A stretch of DNA of 26,909 nt, taken from NCBI GenBank assembly GCA_964587175.1, contig CAZPKK010000017.1:1-26909 (forward strand), written 5' to 3'. A model generated the notes under the pieces. That model saw only the letters and a list, made by a program, of their open reading frames with translations, searched no databases and was not told the origin of the DNA. Below, one piece after another: positions 22,648 through 26,909 of this stretch. Source of the DNA: CALXVA01 sp964587175. Lineage in GTDB: Bacteria > Bacillota > Clostridia > TANB77 > CAG-508. The number at the start of each line of letters is the position of its first letter. Positions within the stretch are counted from its first letter, which is position 1. The translations under genes were made by a program, and so were the position numbers.

Positions 22648-23646
22648 ATGAGTAATACTGTTTTAAAAGATTTGTTGTCTCAATATAGCAAAAAGAAAAT
22701 TGATGCTGAGCAAGATGCTGAAAAAAGGAAGGAAGAATTATATAAAAAATATCCTAAGCTCCAAACAATTGATGACAAGCTAACGAAATTAGCAATTTCA
22801 ACAACAAAATCTTTAATTAATAATAATGATAAAACTTTATTAGATGAATTAAATAAAAATATATATTCATTAAAAGCAGAAAAAAATAAAATATTGAAAA
22901 ATAATAATATTTCAGAAGATTATTTTAAACCTCATTATGAATGTAGTATTTGCAAGGATTCAGGTTATGTTACTAATAGTGATTTCACTACTTCTATGTG
23001 TTCTTGTTTAAAGCAAAAACTATATGATGAACAATATAATAAATCTAATATGTCTAATTTAGATACTCAAAATTTTAATAATTTTTCTGATTTGTTCTAT
23101 TCAGATAAAGTAGATGAAAATAAATATCGTTCTAATATTTCTCCTAGAGAGAATATTAATTTGATTAAAAATATTTGCTTAAAATTCATAGATAATTTTG
23201 ATGATAAAAATCAGAAAAATCTATTATTTACTGGAAATACTGGACTTGGCAAAACTTTTTTGTCAAGTTGCATAGCTAATGAAATTATTAAAAAAGGAAA
23301 AAATGTTCTTTATCAAACTGCTCCGGTTATGCTGGATTCTATTATTGATTTTCGTTTTAATAAGCCTAACTCTACTAATATTTTAGAAAGCATATTAAAT
23401 GTGGATTTACTTATTATAGATGATTTAGGTACAGAATGTATGAATAATATGAAATTTACAGAAATATTTAATATAATAAATACTAGATTACTAAATCAAA
23501 TTAAAATTACTAAAACAATTATTTCTACTAATTTAAGTTTAAAAAATCTATATTCAAATTATGATGAACGAATTGTTTCTAGGATTGTTGGAAATTATGA
23601 TATCTGTTATTTTTTTGGAGATGATATTAGATTTAAAAAAAGATAA
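22648..23646 (+). CDS. DnaC/DnaI-like helicase loader ATPase
   Basis: The product has 332 residues. It is an AAA+ ATPase that loads the replicative DNA helicase. The N-terminal 95 residues are helical and charged. A four-Cys zinc ribbon follows: CSICKDSGYV (Cys99, Cys102) and MCSCLKQ (Cys118, Cys120). The AAA+ domain has Walker A GNTGLGKTFLSS (196-207), Walker B LLIIDDLGTE (254-263), sensor-1 type TIISTNLS and the arginine-finger region YDERIVSRIVGNYD. The zinc ribbon plus AAA+ order is that of chromosomal clostridial DnaC/DnaI proteins, not of IstB transposition helpers, which lack the ribbon. AAAGGA lies before the ATG. It forms a pair with the DnaD-like gene and is closed by a strong terminator facing gyrA. 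Confidence 0.9.
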   Translation: MSNTVLKDLLSQYSKKKIDAEQDAEKRKEELYKKYPKLQTIDDKLTKLAISTTKSLINNNDKTLLDELNKNIYSLKAEKNKILKNNNISEDYFKPHYECSICKDSGYVTNSDFTTSMCSCLKQKLYDEQYNKSNMSNLDTQNFNNFSDLFYSDKVDENKYRSNISPRENINLIKNICLKFIDNFDDKNQKNLLFTGNTGLGKTFLSSCIANEIIKKGKNVLYQTAPVMLDSIIDFRFNKPNSTNILESILNVDLLIIDDLGTECMNNMKFTEIFNIINTRLLNQIKITKTIISTNLSLKNLYSNYDERIVSRIVGNYDICYFFGDDIRFKKR

Positions 23647-23649
23647 GAT

Positions 23650-23683
23650 AAAACGTAGGTAATATATTTTGCCTACGTTTTTT
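23650..23683 (+). terminator. Terminator between the helicase loader and gyrA
   Basis: AAAACGTAGG (23650-23659) pairs with CCTACGTTTT (23672-23681), followed by more Ts. The symmetry lets it also serve gyrA on the minus strand, though the T run there is short. Confidence 0.85.
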
Positions 23684-23705
23684 ACTTTTAGTATAATTTA
23701 TGCTT

Positions 23706-26144
23706 TTATTTTTCTTCTTTATCTTCTGAAGAAATTGTTTCTATACTTACTACTTTTCCCTCATTAGTTCTCATTAAAGTTACTCCTTGTGTAGAACGAC
23801 CTAACACACTAATGTCTGAAACCTTTAATCTTATAATAGTTCCCGTATCTGTTATAAGCATCACATCTTCATCATCAGTTGCAATTCTAATTCCTACTAT
23901 ATTTCCTGTTTTAGGAGTTACCTTATATGTTATTACTCCTTTTCCTCCTCTAGTTTGTACTCTATATTCATCAAGTTCTGTTCTTTTTCCAAAACCATTT
24001 TCTGTTATTGCAAGAAGTGTACCTTTGCTTCCATTCACAATAGATTCCATACCAATTACAAAGTCTCCTTCATCAAGTCTAATGCCAATTACTCCTTGTG
24101 AAACTCTGCCCATTGGTCTTACGTCTTTTTCATCAAATGTAATACACATTCCTTTATGTGTTACTAATACTACATTATCTTCTCCATCTGTAAGCCTTAC
24201 ATCTATAAGTTCATCATCTTCTTTTAGTGTTATTCCAATTAGACCGCTTTTTCTTACAGAAATATATTCATTAAGCGATGTTTTCTTTATAATTCCATTT
24301 CTTGTTGCCATTAATAAATATTTTCCTTCTGCAAAATTAGCAATTGGAATAACTGCCGATATTTTTTCTCCTCCATCTAACATTAGAAGATTTACTATTG
24401 CTGTACCTTTAGCAGTCCTTCCTGCTTCTGGAATTTCATATCCTCTTAATCTATACACTTTTCCTTTATTACTAAAGAATAATATTGTATCATGTGTAGA
24501 ACAAGTAAATATTTCTTTTACAAAATCTTCTTCCCTTGTTGCAATTCCTGTTATTCCCTTTCCTCCTCTTTTTTGGCTTTTATATGTATCAATTGGCATC
24601 CTTTTTACATATCCAAAATGAGTTAAAGCAACAACACATTGTTCTTCTTTGATTAAGTCTTCTACATCAAATTCTCCTTCTGCCGCAACTATCTTTGTTT
24701 TTCTTTCATCTCCAAATTTGTCTTTAATTTCTAATAGTTCTTCTTTGATAATGTCATATACAAGCTTATCACTTGCAAGTATTGCTCTTAAATGTTCAAT
24801 TAATTTCATTAATTCTGCATATTCTTCTTCTATTTTTTCACGTTGCAAACCTGATAATGTTTTTAATCTCATATCTAATATTGCTTGTGCTTGTATATCA
24901 GAAAGACCAAATCTTTCCATTAATCTTTCCTTTGCATCATCATATGAATTTCTAATTATTTCAATTACTTCGTCAATATTGTCTAAAGCTATTTTTAATC
25001 CTTCTAAAATATGAGCTCTCGCCAAAGCCTTATCTAAATCAAACTGAGTTCTACGAAGGATTACTGTTTTTCTATGGTCTATATAGTATTCTAAACATTG
25101 TCTTAATGTTAATATTTTTGGTTCTCCATTAACCAATGCTAACATTATAATTCCAAAAGTATCTTGCATTTGAGTATATTTGTAAAGCTGATTTAAAATA
25201 ACTTGTGCATTTACATCTCTTTTCAATTCTACTACAACTCTTACTTTTTCTTCTCTGTCAGATTCATCTCTAACTTCTGAAATTCCTTCTACTTTTTTTT
25301 CTTTAACAAGATTTGCAATATGTTCAATAAGCTTTGCTTTATTTACTTGATATGGTAAAGATCTTACAACTATTCTTTGTTTATTTCCACTCATCTCTTC
25401 TATTTCAGCTTCTGCTCTCATTGTAACTTTTCCTTTACCAGTAGTATATGCTTGTTTTATTCCCTCTTTTCCTAAAATTAGTCCTTCTGTAGGAAAATCT
25501 GGACCTTTTATTATACTCATCAATTGTTCATCTGTTACATTGTCATCATCAATTATTTTAACAATGCCATTTACTACTTCTGTTAAATTATGTGGTGGTA
25601 TATTCGTAGCCATTCCTACTGCGATTCCTGAAGAACCATTTATTAATAGTGTTGGTATTTTAGATGGTAATACTGTTGGTTCTTGTAGTCTATCATCATA
25701 GTTAGGCATGAAATCAACTGTATTTTTTTCTATGTCTGTAAGCATTGTTTCAGCAATTTTTGACATTCTTGCTTCAGTATACCTCATAGCTGCTGGTGCG
25801 TCTCCATCAACAGATCCAAAATTTCCATGTCCATCTATTAATGGATATCTAAGTGAAAAATCTTGTGCCATTCTTACCATAGCATCATAAACAGATGCAT
25901 CTCCATGTGGATGATATCTTCCTAGAACAGAACCTACTGTGTTAGCACTTTTTCTATATGGCTTATCAGAGGTTATCCCATCTTCATACATAGCATATAA
26001 AATTCTTCTATGTACTGGTTTTAAACCATCTCTTACATCTGGAAGTGCACGAGAAACAATAACACTCATCGCATAATCTATATACGAATTTTTCATTTCT
26101 GTCTCTATGTTTCTTTCGATAATTTTTCCTTCATTTTCTTCCAT
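23706..26144 (-). CDS. gyrA: DNA gyrase subunit A
   Basis: This is the breakage-reunion subunit of DNA gyrase, which with GyrB introduces negative supercoils. It has 812 residues. The N-terminal winged-helix domain carries RALPDVRDGLKPVHRRILYA and the catalytic Tyr122 (AAMRYTEARMS). The C-terminal beta-pinwheel has the GyrA box QKRGGKG, which separates GyrA from ParC, and a second RGGKG-type repeat (VQTRGGKGVITYKV). Numbering matches E. coli exactly through the quinolone region. Residue 83 is Ala (HPHGDASVYD), where E. coli has Ser, and Asp87 is kept. The Ala-Ser order is like that of mycobacteria, where it goes with lower natural quinolone sensitivity. A near-consensus promoter precedes it; no gyrB lies next to it in this window. 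Confidence 0.97.
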   Translation of the reverse strand: MEENEGKIIERNIETEMKNSYIDYAMSVIVSRALPDVRDGLKPVHRRILYAMYEDGITSDKPYRKSANTVGSVLGRYHPHGDASVYDAMVRMAQDFSLRYPLIDGHGNFGSVDGDAPAAMRYTEARMSKIAETMLTDIEKNTVDFMPNYDDRLQEPTVLPSKIPTLLINGSSGIAVGMATNIPPHNLTEVVNGIVKIIDDDNVTDEQLMSIIKGPDFPTEGLILGKEGIKQAYTTGKGKVTMRAEAEIEEMSGNKQRIVVRSLPYQVNKAKLIEHIANLVKEKKVEGISEVRDESDREEKVRVVVELKRDVNAQVILNQLYKYTQMQDTFGIIMLALVNGEPKILTLRQCLEYYIDHRKTVILRRTQFDLDKALARAHILEGLKIALDNIDEVIEIIRNSYDDAKERLMERFGLSDIQAQAILDMRLKTLSGLQREKIEEEYAELMKLIEHLRAILASDKLVYDIIKEELLEIKDKFGDERKTKIVAAEGEFDVEDLIKEEQCVVALTHFGYVKRMPIDTYKSQKRGGKGITGIATREEDFVKEIFTCSTHDTILFFSNKGKVYRLRGYEIPEAGRTAKGTAIVNLLMLDGGEKISAVIPIANFAEGKYLLMATRNGIIKKTSLNEYISVRKSGLIGITLKEDDELIDVRLTDGEDNVVLVTHKGMCITFDEKDVRPMGRVSQGVIGIRLDEGDFVIGMESIVNGSKGTLLAITENGFGKRTELDEYRVQTRGGKGVITYKVTPKTGNIVGIRIATDDEDVMLITDTGTIIRLKVSDISVLGRSTQGVTLMRTNEGKVVSIETISSEDKEEK

Positions 26145-26190
26145 TCTTATTATTCCGTCCTTTCAAAAATGTTCTAATAATTACTCTTGT

Positions 26191-26219
26191 ATTATACTAA
26201 AACTTCCTTTGTTTTGCAA
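26191..26219 (-). promoter_or_regulatory. gyrA promoter
   Basis: The minus strand has TTGCAA (26219-26214), 17 bases and TATAAT (26196-26191), about 47 bases before the gyrA start. Confidence 0.75.
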
Positions 26220-26221
26220 GC

Positions 26222-26252
26222 AAAAAGGGCTAATTCTTTTTTAAATTAGCCC
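26222..26252 (-). terminator. Terminator of the variable surface-type protein gene
   Basis: On the minus strand GGGCTAATT (26252-26244) pairs with AATTAGCCC (26235-26227) and is followed by five Ts. It lies 27 bases after the stop at 26279 and just before the gyrA promoter. Confidence 0.85.
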
Positions 26253-26278
26253 AAAGATTTAGATTAGAAAAATAAAAT

Positions 26279-26909
26279 TTATTTCATATTCCATAACGTG
26301 CATCCATCATATGTTTCTCCACTATCTGTAAGTGAGACATCAGACTCTAGAGAAACTACGGGACGGACGCCGCAATAGTCATTGCCCGTAGTGCCGTACG
26401 AGTAGTACAAGTCGCAACCGCCCACGCCGCCACGGTACACACCGCGCAACCCAAAGCCCGCATAGGAGGAGCCGGTACCGACATACGACGAGCCAAGCCA
26501 GTACCATACGCCATCAGTTGAGCCAGAACCGCCTGTATTAGCTCCTGTACTACTATTTGTGAATAACATCTTATATGCTGTACTTTCTGTTGAAATTCCT
26601 TCTGTTTGTCCATTATTGGAGTCTGTTAATGTGTTTGGATAGTACCAATAATAGTTGCTTTCTAGGGTTGTTATTTCTCCTGATTCACCAGTATCATATG
26701 CTGATGATTGCCAGCCTGATGCTGAATCATACCAATAGAAACTAAGATGAGTAGAACTTAATGTTCCTATTCGATCATTTGTTGCTTCATAATATATAAC
26801 ACCTGTTTCAAACCAATAATATGTTACTTTGTTTCCATATTCATATATGTAGCTTGCACCATATTTTGTGCCTGACCCTGTTTGCTCTGGGTCATATACT
26901 CCTACATTA
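26279..26909 (-). CDS. C-terminal part of a surface-type protein with a lectin-like variable module (5' end outside window)
   Basis: The frame is open from the window edge to the stop at 26279, giving the last 209 residues. An internal ATG at 26569 is not the start. The first 110 residues are Tyr/Trp/Thr/Ser/Gly rich, with repeated aromatic strands (VTYYWFETGVIYYEA, LSFYWYDSASGWQSSAY, ESNYYWYYPN), as in extracellular beta proteins. From about residue 125 comes a Gly/Ser/Tyr-rich module (VWYWLGSS, FGLRGVYRG, LYYSYG) closing with GVRPVVSLESDVSL. This ending recalls C-type-lectin/formylglycine-enzyme-like folds used as targets of diversity-generating retroelements. Similar modules, from memory, follow prepilin-like N-termini in gut clostridia; the N-terminus here is not visible. 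The DNA of the module is sharply GC-rich. It is an independent unit with its own terminator. Confidence 0.7.
   Translation of the reverse strand, partial: NVGVYDPEQTGSGTKYGASYIYEYGNKVTYYWFETGVIYYEATNDRIGTLSSTHLSFYWYDSASGWQSSAYDTGESGEITTLESNYYWYYPNTLTDSNNGQTEGISTESTAYKMLFTNSSTGANTGGSGSTDGVWYWLGSSYVGTGSSYAGFGLRGVYRGGVGGCDLYYSYGTTGNDYCGVRPVVSLESDVSLTDSGETYDGCTLWNMK
26345..26520 (-). other. GC-rich island in the variable module, candidate DGR variable region
   Basis: Bases 26361-26500 are 88 of 140 G or C (63%), while 26571-26640 in the same gene are 23 of 70 (33%). On the coding strand, constant-looking codons without A (GGC, TTT, GGG, TTG, GTG, TCG, GTC, CGT, CCC) alternate with codons ending in C or T whose first two bases vary (TAC, GGC, TGC, GAC, ACC, TCC, TAT, AAT). 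That is the footprint expected if AAC/AAT codons of a template were randomised at A. The right-hand end GGCGTCCGTCCCGTAG would be the conserved homing end. No reverse transcriptase or template repeat is in this window. Confidence 0.4.

Noticed and set aside
22648..23646. The helicase loader as an IstB-type transposition helper.
   Set aside because: It has the N-terminal zinc ribbon of DnaC/DnaI, sits next to a DnaD-like gene, and no transposase or inverted terminal repeats are present.
23812..25014. Long plus-strand frames (up to 269 codons) across gyrA.
   Set aside because: These are antisense shadows of a conserved gene, Ser/Ile/Leu rich, without ribosome sites or homology.
26356..26613. 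An 85-codon minus-strand frame overlapping the variable module.
   Set aside because: It is a shadow of the 26279-26909 frame, which is open to the window edge and has a matching terminator. The shadow has odd composition (Ala/Cys/Thr-rich) caused by the GC-rich block.

Overview
The window is very AT-rich bacterial DNA. Its genes look like those of a Gram-positive Clostridia-type bacterium: strong AGGAGG-type ribosome sites, TTGACA/TATAAT promoters with 17-base spacers, a DnaD plus DnaI-like helicase-loader pair, YqeK, VanW, a Firmicutes-type ABC-F protein, and tRNAs with encoded CCA. An uncultured gut clostridial lineage is a reasonable inference, but nothing here fixes the species.

Layout. 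(1) 1-2400, minus strand: the front of a conjugative-element operon, with two unrecognised small proteins and a VirD4/PcfC-type coupling protein. The coupling-protein frame is broken by one extra base inside its Walker A motif, and its C-terminus lies outside the window. (2) 2491-9766, minus strand: chromosomal housekeeping genes. These are a zinc-finger-less DnaJ-type co-chaperone, a murF-ddl-yqeK operon, a YbiT/YkpA-like ABC-F protein and CorA. A 240-base, gene-free, hairpin-rich tract between murF and the ABC-F gene looks like an IS200/IS605-type end or non-coding RNA remnant. (3) 9836-17839: tRNA-Lys(CTT), glyA, a VanW protein with a GT39-like membrane glycosyltransferase, a divergent XRE/S24 regulator, a small stand-alone starch-binding-like protein, a YmfI-like reductase, a tRNA-Lys(TTT)-Glu(TTC)-Thr(TGT) operon and a DUF1858 protein. 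(4) 17918-21483, plus strand: a compact type IV secretion-like operon with a small membrane protein, a second unrelated coupling ATPase, a VirB2-like pilin, a VirB6/TrbL-like channel protein and a VirB3/PrgI-like protein. No VirB4 ATPase or relaxase is present. The coupling ATPase appears to start at a rare ATT codon. (5) 21555-23646, plus strand: dnaD-like and dnaC/dnaI-like primosome genes with their own promoter. (6) 23706-26144, minus strand: gyrA. (7) 26279-26909, minus strand: the 3' part of a surface-type protein. Its C-terminal module is about 63% GC by direct count (26361-26500) in a genome that is otherwise strongly AT-rich.

The two most interesting regions are the GC-rich module at the right edge and the VirB4-less secretion operon. 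The module has the look of a diversity-generating-retroelement variable region: a lectin-like ending with many NNY codons scattered over a constant frame. The secretion operon sits directly against the replication-initiation genes. Both interpretations are inferences that need searches outside this window.
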